Shown: positions 8,101 through 14,582 of the stretch, in pieces
How positions within the stretch are numbered: position 1 is the first letter of the stretch
Layout of the letters: every line of letters begins with the position of its first letter
From: Candidatus Woesearchaeota archaeon
Lineage (GTDB): Archaea > Nanobdellota > Nanobdellia > Woesearchaeales > JACPJR01
Assembly (NCBI GenBank): GCA_016187565.1
Contig: JACPJR010000001.1
Span: forward strand, 1-49,202
DNA: 49,202 nucleotides
Direction of reading: 5' to 3'
Program-made: the position numbers and the translations under genes
The notes under the pieces: generated by a model
Told to the model about the DNA's origin: nothing
Databases searched by the model: none
What the model saw: only the letters and a program-made list of their open reading frames with translations

Positions 8101-10505
8101 TGGAGAAGAACTTCACATTTAGGAATACCCTCACAGGGCGTACTTTGGATGACTCCATGACAGAGATAACTTTGTTCTCCAGGGCATTGTGTTTTTGAGG
8201 GTTTTCCATCACAGATGTAGATGACCTCTTCTTCTTCACAGGGCTTGTATTGCTTTTGTCCATCGCAGATATAGGAGTTTTCTTCTAAGCAATTTTTTAG
8301 GCAGACTTTATCATCTTCTCCCCCACAACTTCCCCTGCAATTAAGCACTGCACCATCAACAATCTCTTGGCCATCATAGCATTTTGTCAAACACTCATCA
8401 TTTTTCCAGCATTTCCATTTACAGCTTTCTTTCAGTTCCTCAGGAAGTTCTTCTCGGGATTGGCAGGTCATACAATTGTCACATTGTGGTTGACAGCTTG
8501 TGTTCATGGCCTCATTTCTGAGCTGCCCACAATTTTGGACGCTATTATCACAGTAACCAACTTCTTCATTGATACATGGCCAGCAGGTTTCACATTCAGC
8601 AAAACAGCGTTGATCCTCTGGCTTGCATGATTTGCGTGATTCACATCCATCCTTCCAATCTCCATTACAGTCATAAAATCCCTCTGTACATTCACAGAAA
8701 GCTTTCTCATCATTAAAGGCTTGGTTGTCCTGACAATCCCACATTCCTGCGGTATATTCACACTCTCTACAGGGTTTACAGAGTTCATCACATGCACCAG
8801 GATTATTGGCATTATTATTCTCTTCATTACATTCATTACAGGGCTTGCAGGTTTGACGACAACCCCCCCCATATGCTTGGTCTTCACAATTCCAGCACTC
8901 ATCACAGGCTTCTTGAATAGTATCTTGTTGGTTACATGGCCAGCAACTTTCTTGGCATATGGCTTCACATTTATTTGGATCTCCTCTATTTTCTTCTTGG
9001 CATTTGTTGCATGATGTACAGGAAGACTCACAAAGCTTTGAGGTTGTGTCCCAACATCCGCCGATCGGATTACAAACATCTTCGCAGGTATTACTTCCAC
9101 ATTCCCGGGTATTCAAACAGTCTGGATCTCCACAATCAACAATTTGATCTCCATCATCATCAACACGGTTTTTACAATCTTCTTCCCCACCCAGGGCAAA
9201 GATACATCCACCATTGAGACATCCTTCATCATCCTTACATTTTACCTCAGTGTTTTGACACCATCCATTTGTTCGCTCTTCAATATTTTCATAGATACGG
9301 TATTCATATCCTATTTGGGTAATTGGTTCCTCTTTTACGTCTCCATATTCCTGCATAAGTGACGTAATGAATGAAACCCGTTGTGTAAAAAACTCTTGTA
9401 CTTTTTCTGAGGATTTTTCTGGAGCACGATCACGGTGTTCCATTTCTCCCTGCTTCCTGTTAAGGAGATCATTAATGACATTGATTTCTTGTCGCGCCTT
9501 TTCGATAGTATTCCATGCATCTCGCTTTGATTGTTTGGTAGAAAAAACAAGGTCATCAGTTACTTCTCGTATCTTTTCGAAGAGTTCCTCGCTAGATAAT
9601 GTTTCATATCTTCGTCGAAGTTCTTCTTGTGATTGTTGTCCACCATTTTCCTGTTTCCCTTGTGGGCCTGGTCCACGTGATTCAAGTTCATACCAAGTAT
9701 TGACCCATTGGAATGGACAATCTTCACTGCAATATTCTGTTTGCATGATCAGCTCAAGATCATCAGTGCTGTATATAGGAACAGTTAACCGTACTTTATG
9801 TTGCTCGCCACTTTTTTTTCCGTCGAAGATTTCATTCATGACCCACTCACAGCTTCCTCTGTTTTGCTCAACATACTGGTTCAGCAAGTGTTCATCGGTT
9901 CCTACCTCCTTCATGATGGTTTCTGGACTCGTTTCATTAGCAACATATCCTTGAACACTATTACTCAAATCATTGAGGAGAGCATCTGTTTCAAGGGTAA
10001 ATACTTTCTTAAATGCAGGATCAAAATCAATATGATAGAAAAGCGTTGTCTTTTCATCTTCCACAATAACCTGGGGCCAGGCGTTCATGGTAATTTGTAT
10101 CTTGTTTCCGTCGAAAATCGTCTTTTCCCATCGGGGCACAGGAGCATCTAATCGGTACTCTTTCCGCAAATTTTCAGCTCTTGCCCAACTGGTTTCTTCG
10201 GTAGGCTCTCCGAAGATTGATCGTACTGCTTGCTCGCTTAAGCCACGTCTCCGGTCATGCTCATCTAATGTTACCTCAATGATTTCCTTCTCAAAGACTT
10301 TATTGATCTCCTCTCTTACCGCATTTGCATGTACCACCATTTGGGCATAGCTTATTTTTCCTTCTTCATACGCCTTGGCCTGCTCCACAAGAAAATGGAT
10401 TTTATCTTCAACAGTTGCTTCTTCAGCAAGAACACCTGGCAAAAAGAGAATAAGGCCTAGCATAACGATCACCACTAATGCCGTTTGTTCTTGTAACTTA
10501 CCCAT
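5193..10505 (-). CDS. Giant secreted Cys-rich, Glu-rich protein (1770 residues)
   Basis: The largest gene of the window; I do not recognise its function. The start MGKLQEQTA is chosen because a TTTATATA box lies about 32 bp upstream; the frame opens 39 codons earlier but that would precede the promoter. A signal peptide covers residues 1-27 (hydrophobic VVIVMLGLILFLPGVLA). Residues 30-410 form an ordered, partly helical domain. From about 410 to 925 there are dense cysteines in short repeats, including DDDGDQIVDCGDPDC and DDDDDFMADC, which look like Ca-binding loops seen in archaeal surface proteins. Residues 930-1210 are a Glu/Gln-rich low-complexity linker. A second Cys block (about 1215-1370) repeats DCNGDWKDGCES, already seen near 620. 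The last 400 residues form another Cys-poor domain. No C-terminal membrane anchor is visible. Probably extracellular, disulfide-bonded and stalk-like. Confidence 0.8.
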   Translation of the reverse strand: MGKLQEQTALVVIVMLGLILFLPGVLAEEATVEDKIHFLVEQAKAYEEGKISYAQMVVHANAVREEINKVFEKEIIEVTLDEHDRRRGLSEQAVRSIFGEPTEETSWARAENLRKEYRLDAPVPRWEKTIFDGNKIQITMNAWPQVIVEDEKTTLFYHIDFDPAFKKVFTLETDALLNDLSNSVQGYVANETSPETIMKEVGTDEHLLNQYVEQNRGSCEWVMNEIFDGKKSGEQHKVRLTVPIYSTDDLELIMQTEYCSEDCPFQWVNTWYELESRGPGPQGKQENGGQQSQEELRRRYETLSSEELFEKIREVTDDLVFSTKQSKRDAWNTIEKARQEINVINDLLNRKQGEMEHRDRAPEKSSEKVQEFFTQRVSFITSLMQEYGDVKEEPITQIGYEYRIYENIEERTNGWCQNTEVKCKDDEGCLNGGCIFALGGEEDCKNRVDDDGDQIVDCGDPDCLNTRECGSNTCEDVCNPIGGCWDTTSKLCESSCTSCNKCQEENRGDPNKCEAICQESCWPCNQQDTIQEACDECWNCEDQAYGGGCRQTCKPCNECNEENNNANNPGACDELCKPCRECEYTAGMWDCQDNQAFNDEKAFCECTEGFYDCNGDWKDGCESRKSCKPEDQRCFAECETCWPCINEEVGYCDNSVQNCGQLRNEAMNTSCQPQCDNCMTCQSREELPEELKESCKWKCWKNDECLTKCYDGQEIVDGAVLNCRGSCGGEDDKVCLKNCLEENSYICDGQKQYKPCEEEEVIYICDGKPSKTQCPGEQSYLCHGVIQSTPCEGIPKCEVLLHQRVDPATNSCTCEKGWSDCDQDGSCETEGRCKIGREKCDNRADDDDDFMADCNDLLDCPENALCGVDEVGNFKTCQNQQCLPIAACSISCGECAYLDPEACVCRAEKPCCGNDVCEDGEDYASCILDCVPEEEEEFEKEEGTEEQQPEEETGEGEEQEESPEETIEQDNRSNDNLSNEQQNITTECANNEVLINGTCMPREQEEQEQTEETEQEQQEATERVCLPGETKTEACESGDTITTEECIDNAWVPTNIVCPLVTREQEQLNEGECVLISDCGTGEVCSLGECITLTFEEEAEEEITEEQEEPTENEEGRENIPREETGEQTPPEQAGVQEQQEPMNEEQPEVREDAPGEEVPREEEKNTEPSQSTENEQQPQEGEAEGEASSEREVYLGAEPMINEPETFLERLKKLTGSVVASGNECRDHKDCDDGEFCIREPRSERYGVCVSSCETNEDCPDPNTQACWGNECHCRQEGDENDMLVLFNCDGNFMNGCESQDPTCGGTKDPCGEMRCENPNQWCDPAIGDCRCKEGFNDCNGDWKDGCESTKECYGCTTDADCAAPRCEEWGNRVIAFTCKQGPTWVEERGVFQLSGSCDVHPTGKVDGYVHFDMWGDPFEKLQGQRFDGNRQEEWCSWELENLKKERAELEASLNDAFLNWFFTEYITQNPMNFEQYIGGIFEVYWKGLVENSRETAMMLQCLGSNEWPSEYHPLSLAYEGELGSVKIWEEESTMNLNELNQEFAQEFGNEKQVIFSPYMQISIFPPKELVKEIFKESWEEGYMPGPPEEREKYFGPSTIEVAAIKADPGAMAKIKEISDSFENGAVFTVSIRDDDEDIFKALVRINEDVIFRAEPLPQNYTEEPDATVEVDFDFIYNLISKQEKEGFVEYPPWEERPKEVVKEVVKTISAFTTISTGIATGKIKVEPFSQSFKILGLIKDVATMKEQGTREEEDMQERTGKGGKERST

Positions 10506-10532
10506 TATGCCCCTTTTTCCATTCCTCTCAAC

Positions 10533-10543
10533 CATTACCCTTA
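10533..10543 (-). promoter_or_regulatory. TATA box of the giant Cys-rich protein gene
   Basis: On the minus strand the sequence reads AGATTTATATAAGG. Transcription would begin about 25 nt downstream, within some ten bases of the ATG at 10505, which supports that start and a very short leader. Confidence 0.55.
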
Positions 10544-10587
10544 TATAAATCTTTTTGATTTTTTTTTGAATGTTATTTTTCGCTTCT

Positions 10588-11280
10588 TTAGGTGGTGTTT
10601 GTATCTTTTTTCCGCTTTCCAAAAATGCCCTCTCCTATCCGCACCATGGTACTTCCTTCTTCAATAGCAATCTCAAAATCGCTGGTCATTCCCATGGAGA
10701 GATGAGGAATCTTGAGAATGGTTGCGAGTTTGCTCATTTCCATAAAATAAGGACGCGTTTCTTCTTGAGGTACATATGGAGCAAGCGTCATCAGACCATC
10801 AACCCGAAGATTTTGTAGTCGTAAGAGGTGATCATAGAAACCAGGTACATCATCTCGAGGGATGCCGCCTTTATTCTCCTCTCCTGCAACATTTACTTCA
10901 ATAAAAACAGGCATCAATTTTCCTGCATTCTGTGCTCTCTTGTTGATCTCTTTGGCAAGTTTAAGAGAATCAACACTCTGGATAACATCAAAGAGTTGTA
11001 CTGCCAATTTTACTTTATTTGTTTGGAGATGGCCAATCATATGCTTTACTACGGGAATATGATGTTGTCCTTGCTCTAGGTGGGGAAACTTATCATGTGC
11101 TTCTTGCACCGTGTTCTCTCCAATATGGTGAATTCCTAAGGCAAGGGCTTCATTAACGGTTGTTGCAGAAATCGTTTTTGTTGCTGCAAGCAGCGTCACG
11201 GTAGAGGACTCTCTGCCAACCTTTTGACAAGCGCCAGAAATCCTTTCATTGAGAGAGGTTATATTCTCCTTGAGTCCCAT
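10588..11280 (-). CDS. YggS/PLPBP-family pyridoxal-phosphate-binding protein
   Basis: A 230-residue single-domain PLP protein of the usual length. The PLP lysine sits in LLAATKTIS (about residue 36), followed by IGENTVQEA, the [10 protein letters not shown] block (about 80-89), [16 protein letters not shown], and the phosphate-binding C-terminal [28 protein letters not shown] region. Family members have no known catalytic activity; they buffer PLP and keep amino and keto acid pools in balance. The start at MGLKEN is preferred over an upstream in-frame ATG at 11292 because a TTTTATATA box near 11303-11311 predicts transcription starting around 11282, leaving a leaderless ATG at 11280. Several PLP enzymes occur elsewhere in the window. 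Confidence 0.9.
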   Translation of the reverse strand: MGLKENITSLNERISGACQKVGRESSTVTLLAATKTISATTVNEALALGIHHIGENTVQEAHDKFPHLEQGQHHIPVVKHMIGHLQTNKVKLAVQLFDVIQSVDSLKLAKEINKRAQNAGKLMPVFIEVNVAGEENKGGIPRDDVPGFYDHLLRLQNLRVDGLMTLAPYVPQEETRPYFMEMSKLATILKIPHLSMGMTSDFEIAIEEGSTMVRIGEGIFGKRKKDTNTT

Positions 11281-11437
11281 ACGATCATCCAAAGTGAAGA
11301 TCTATATAAAATTATCTTTGGATAGTACGGATAGTACGTATTACGTATGGAGGAGGAGCACCCTCAGGTCGCTAGAAAAACTAAATATTTATAAATGCTC
11401 TACCAACTTTTCGGTTTTTATTCGAGAGGTAAGTACG

Positions 11438-12124
11438 ATGTTTCATCATTATCACATACAGAACCCTGAAAACCCCGGTATTGATTACCATGTCTTTGAC
11501 CGTGGAAGAACAAATCCAGTTGTTACACTTATTGGTAGGGCTACACGTATCGGACCTCCTGCAATCGATGACCCTGATCAGCAATTGTATGGAACAATCT
11601 CTTTTGATTTTAGTGGTCTACCATGCGAAAAGGTGTTGCGTATGCTTCAGAATTATCGTGATACTGGTATCCTGCTCTTTCCAGATACGCCTACAACAAA
11701 GGCGTTACTTGGGCCTCGTGTTCGGTGGACGGTCTATTTTGATCCCTATCCTGCCTTCGATACACTTGACAACCCTCAGGAACCAAGGCCTGCTACGTTT
11801 TTAACAACCGCACAAAAAATGTTTTCCTTTTATGCTGATCGTGTTAAGCTCAAGGAGCACCTTCATACTATGGGAAGTTATTCTCCTTTACGTCCAGAGA
11901 TAGTTCATCGTAGAACTCCGTACAACATTATTCATGATTTTCTTCATAGAACTAATCAAGGCTCATCCCCAGACTCCTCGAAAAAAACCAGAGACGGGGA
12001 GCATATCCCGGGAGCAAGTACTCATGCTTCGCTCGAGCAAAGAGTTGACCTTCCTGGACGATTTCTGGATGCTTCACTTCTTCTCCCACTTCTTCTTCCT
12101 TCTTCTCACTATCTTCGTAATTAA
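11438..12124 (+). CDS. Hypothetical protein
   Basis: A 228-residue protein that I do not recognise. The ATG is preceded by GAGAGGTAAGTACG, a fair Shine-Dalgarno, and a TATA box AAATATTTATAA lies about 50 bp upstream; the frame is open further upstream but would include the promoter. The first 150 residues look like a compact mixed alpha/beta domain (YGTISFDFSGLPCEKVLRML and VRWTVYFDPYPAF). A disordered, charged and Ser-rich linker follows (about 175-205), then a hydrophobic Leu-rich tail, LLLPLLLPSSHYLRN. No signal peptide or catalytic motif stands out. It converges on the Lrp regulator with 6 bp between stops. Confidence 0.6.
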   Translation: MFHHYHIQNPENPGIDYHVFDRGRTNPVVTLIGRATRIGPPAIDDPDQQLYGTISFDFSGLPCEKVLRMLQNYRDTGILLFPDTPTTKALLGPRVRWTVYFDPYPAFDTLDNPQEPRPATFLTTAQKMFSFYADRVKLKEHLHTMGSYSPLRPEIVHRRTPYNIIHDFLHRTNQGSSPDSSKKTRDGEHIPGASTHASLEQRVDLPGRFLDASLLLPLLLPSSHYLRN

Positions 12125-12130
12125 TAGCTC

Positions 12131-12574
12131 TTAGAGTTGAATCCCTTCTTCCTTAATGGTATTTAATACCAGCAATGTTTCTGTCCGTTCGACAAAATCA
12201 TAGGTCTGTATCTTCTTGAGAAAATTGTCCATATTTCTTCTGTTTTTAAATCGGGCAAGAATAGTAGCATCAAACTGGCCCGTATGGTCGTAAACTGCAT
12301 AGACATTCGGATTTGTTGCGATTTGCTTTTCGACTTGAAATAACTTCCCTTTTGAAACACGAAGCTCTATAATGACATGAATATCATAATCCAGTTTATC
12401 ATAATCAATAAGAGCACTGTATCGTTTAATAACACTTTCTTGCTCCAGGCGTTGGATGCGCTTCATGACGGTTGCCACAGACACATGGATGCGTTGAGCA
12501 ATTTGGCGATAGGACAAGCGTGCATGTTGTTGGAGCACCTGGATGATTGCTTTATCAATGTCGTCTATATCCAT
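12131..12574 (-). CDS. Lrp/AsnC-family transcriptional regulator
   Basis: A 147-residue protein of typical length. Residues 1-60 are the helix-turn-helix: DDIDKAIIQVLQQHARLSYR, then IAQRIHVSVATVMKRIQRLE as recognition helix region. Residues about 65-147 are the RAM ligand-binding domain (YDIHVIIELRVSKG, VYAVYDHTGQFDATILARF), which binds amino acids and drives oligomerisation. AAGGAGGG stands just before the ATG. It is divergent from glutamine synthetase with a 237-bp AT-rich spacer between starts, so it is a likely nitrogen or glutamine-responsive regulator of glnA and of itself. The ligand cannot be told from sequence. Confidence 0.92.
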   Translation of the reverse strand: MDIDDIDKAIIQVLQQHARLSYRQIAQRIHVSVATVMKRIQRLEQESVIKRYSALIDYDKLDYDIHVIIELRVSKGKLFQVEKQIATNPNVYAVYDHTGQFDATILARFKNRRNMDNFLKKIQTYDFVERTETLLVLNTIKEEGIQL

Positions 12575-12699
12575 AGAAAACCCTCCTTACGTGCCTTCGG
12601 ACATATCCATTTGTTTATTTTGAAAGCAATTTGTGCGTATAATTTGGACGAATATTTAAAATTTTCTTTTTTTATAAACATTTGTATACTTTTTTTTCA

Positions 12700-12811
12700 A
12701 TTAAATATATATATGTATCACTTTTCCAGATGCTATTCCTTTTCCTACGCTGGTGGGTTGCAACTGGTTGCGAGCATGCAATGAATGGACAGGAGGAGGA
12801 GGGGGCAGACC
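12700..12811 (+). promoter_or_regulatory. glnA promoter and leader
   Basis: A TATA box AAATATATATATG lies at 12703-12713, predicting a start near 12738 and a leader of about 75 nt. The leader contains the direct repeat GGTTGC-AACT-GGTTGC, a possible TTGCA/TGCAA stem, and a strong purine-rich Shine-Dalgarno AGGAGGAGGAGGGGG at 12791-12805. That Shine-Dalgarno, 6 bp before ATG 12812, decides the glnA start. Confidence 0.6.
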
Positions 12812-14158
12812 ATGGAAGAAACAACAAAGAAAAACCAAGACATTCTTGAACGCGTGAAGAAAGACAATGTTCGTTTTATTCAGCTCCAATTTACTGATAT
12901 GTTTGGCATTGTCAAATCAGTAGCCATTACCGTAGAACACCTTCCTGATTCATTAACCTATGGAACCTGGTTTGATGGTTCATCTATCGAAGGATTTACC
13001 CGCATTCATGAGAGCGATATGTATCTGAAACCAGATCCCGAGACGTATGCCCTCATGCCATGGATTTCGACACCTTCGGGAAATACAGCTCGATTTATCT
13101 GTGATGTCTATCTTCCCGATGGAAAGCCGTTTGAGGGAGATCCACGATTTATTCTGAAGAAGGCTATGGCAGAAGCGAAAGCACTGGGCTTTGTGTACAA
13201 TGTTGGCCCTGAACTCGAGTTTTTTCTCTTTAAAAGGGATAATGGGTTAAAAACACTTCCCCATGATACCGGAGGATATTTTGATCTGAACACTGATCAA
13301 GCCCATGTTATTCGTGCTGAGATGGTCAATGCACTTGAGAGTTTTGGTATCCAAGTTGAGGCAGCGCATCATGAGGTTGCCCTTGGTCAACACGAGATCG
13401 ATTTTCGCTATAACAATGCATTGAAAACAGCTGATAATGCCATAACGCTTCGTTTTGTGCTCAAGGCTATTGCCCAAAAATATGATCTTCATGCAACCTT
13501 TATGCCCAAGCCCATTCGTGGGATTAATGGTTCAGGGATGCATGTCCATCAAAGCTTCTTTGATGTTACTGAAAAAGAGAATCTCTTTTATGACCCAAAA
13601 GACAAGTATAAATTATCCAAGATAGCTTATCAGTTTATTGCCGGTCAATTAGCGCACGCACGTGGTATGTCGGCAATTATTTCTCCGACAGTTAATTCCT
13701 ACAAGCGTCTTGTTCCTGGCTATGAGGCTCCGGTTTATATCTGCTGGGCACGGATTAACCGTTCAGCTCTTATACGAATTCCCCAATACTTTACAGGGAA
13801 GCATCTTGCAACACGATGTGAATTACGATGTCCAGATCCAAGCTGTAACCCTTATCTTGCATTTGCCGTTATGCTCAAGGCAGGCTTGGATGGAATCCAG
13901 CGTTCATTACCGGTGTCAGAACCTCTTGAAGAGAATATCTATCATCTTGACAATGTAGCACGGATTCAGAAGAATGTAGAAACATTGCCAGAATCCTTGG
14001 GAGAAGCTTTGAAGATCTTCCAAACCGATAGCGTTATTAAAGATGCGCTTGGAAAACACACCACTGAGCAGTACATTGAAGGAAAGCAGGCAGAGTGGGA
14101 TGACTACCGCTTGCACGTGAGCCAGTGGGAGCTTGATAGGTATCTTGATGTCTACTAA
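12812..14158 (+). CDS. glnA: Glutamine synthetase, type I
   Basis: A 448-residue cytoplasmic enzyme, close to the length of the shorter GSI-alpha type. It makes glutamine from glutamate, ammonia and ATP. Visible signatures are the beta-grasp strand block FIQLQFTDMFGIVKSV, WFDGSSIEGF, the metal-binding GPELEFFLF and EAAHHEVALGQHEIDF, the ATP-binding NGSGMHVHQS, PGYEAPVYICWARINRS and RCELRCPDPSCNPYLAF. The NIYHLDNVAR loop replaces the adenylylation motif of GSI-beta enzymes, so control by adenylylation is unlikely; an Lrp regulator is divergent and a 51-codon gene overlaps the 3' end by 11 bp, both plausible controllers. The ATG at 12812 is set by the Shine-Dalgarno just upstream. Confidence 0.97.
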   Translation: MEETTKKNQDILERVKKDNVRFIQLQFTDMFGIVKSVAITVEHLPDSLTYGTWFDGSSIEGFTRIHESDMYLKPDPETYALMPWISTPSGNTARFICDVYLPDGKPFEGDPRFILKKAMAEAKALGFVYNVGPELEFFLFKRDNGLKTLPHDTGGYFDLNTDQAHVIRAEMVNALESFGIQVEAAHHEVALGQHEIDFRYNNALKTADNAITLRFVLKAIAQKYDLHATFMPKPIRGINGSGMHVHQSFFDVTEKENLFYDPKDKYKLSKIAYQFIAGQLAHARGMSAIISPTVNSYKRLVPGYEAPVYICWARINRSALIRIPQYFTGKHLATRCELRCPDPSCNPYLAFAVMLKAGLDGIQRSLPVSEPLEENIYHLDNVARIQKNVETLPESLGEALKIFQTDSVIKDALGKHTTEQYIEGKQAEWDDYRLHVSQWELDRYLDVY

Positions 14159-14303
14159 AAGTACTCAGAAAAAGCACCGTCATATGAAACAGTTAAGACG
14201 TCTCTACCTAGCGAGAGGGCTCACCTCATATGCCCCTAGCATTGACCAAACCCTTGGTGCTGAAGATTTCTTTACCCCTGAGGATCTTCTCGAAGATGAA
14301 TAA
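14148..14303 (+). CDS. 51-residue protein overlapping the end of glnA
   Basis: A small open frame starts inside the last codons of glnA (ATG 14148, glnA stop 14156-14158) and ends at a TAA followed by T-rich sequence. The protein has a basic N-terminal half (KSTQKKHRHMKQLRRLYLARG) and an acidic C-terminus (AEDFFTPEDLLEDE). The overlap implies translational coupling to glutamine synthetase. Small proteins that bind and tune glutamine synthetase are known: cyanobacterial inactivating factors IF7/IF17, which are small and basic, and sP26 in Methanosarcina. I see no clear sequence match to these, so the link is inferred from position and size. It could also be a chance frame, but its codon pattern and clean start argue against that. 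Confidence 0.6.
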   Translation: MSTKSTQKKHRHMKQLRRLYLARGLTSYAPSIDQTLGAEDFFTPEDLLEDE

Positions 14304-14345
14304 AAATCGCTTTTTCTTTTTTGTTTTTTCTTTTCTTTAGTTTTT
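14304..14345 (+). terminator. T-tract terminator after the glnA operon
   Basis: Five runs of four to six T (CTTTTTCTTTTTTGTTTTTT, continuing) follow the stop of the 51-codon gene directly. Oligo-T tracts without a hairpin are the usual archaeal termination signal. Confidence 0.65.
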
Positions 14346-14360
14346 CACGCCTACTTTTGT

Positions 14361-14370
14361 TATTTTTGAC
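14361..14370. repeat. Left 10-bp direct repeat of the MITE-like element
   Basis: TATTTTTGAC, repeated exactly at 14537-14546 on the other side of a 166-bp inverted-repeat element; it looks like a target-site duplication. Confidence 0.65.
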
Positions 14371-14536
14371 AGCTCCATCCAAAAATTCGTTACCGTTCAG
14401 GCTAGCAGCTTCAAAATTCTTGACCGGTGATGTGAAAGGGCTATGTTCCCGTAGGGAGCCACCCCTCATAACGCCCGTGATCATGTATGGAATTGAATTT
14501 TGACTTGAGGCTGCTAGCCCTTTTTCTGGATGGAGC
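14371..14536. mobile_element. MITE-like 166-bp element with long imperfect terminal inverted repeats
   Basis: The left arm AGCTCCATCC (14371-14380), GGCTAGCAGC (14400-14409) and TCAAAATTC (14411-14419) pairs with the right arm GAATTTTGA (14495-14503), GCTGCTAGCC (14510-14519) and GGATGGAGCT (14528-14537). Exact 10-bp direct repeats flank the structure. A further small hairpin sits at the centre (GGCT, TCCC gta GGGA, AGCC near 14439-14460). There is no gene inside. The element ends seven bases before the probable TATA box of the next gene, with the duplication in between, so its insertion or RNA could affect that gene. The ends do not match the IS at 1107-3456, so the transposase that moved it is elsewhere. 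Confidence 0.6.
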
Positions 14537-14546
14537 TATTTTTGAC
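14537..14546. repeat. Right 10-bp direct repeat of the MITE-like element
   Basis: TATTTTTGAC, identical to 14361-14370. Confidence 0.65.
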
Positions 14547-14582
14547 GTAACTCTTTTATATTCCAGAGGGAATACTTCTCCT

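Noticed and set aside
14487-14582. Upstream extension of the DUF2325-like gene
   Set aside because: The extension would read through the right arm of the MITE-like element and its own TATA box; the leaderless ATG at 14583 fits better.
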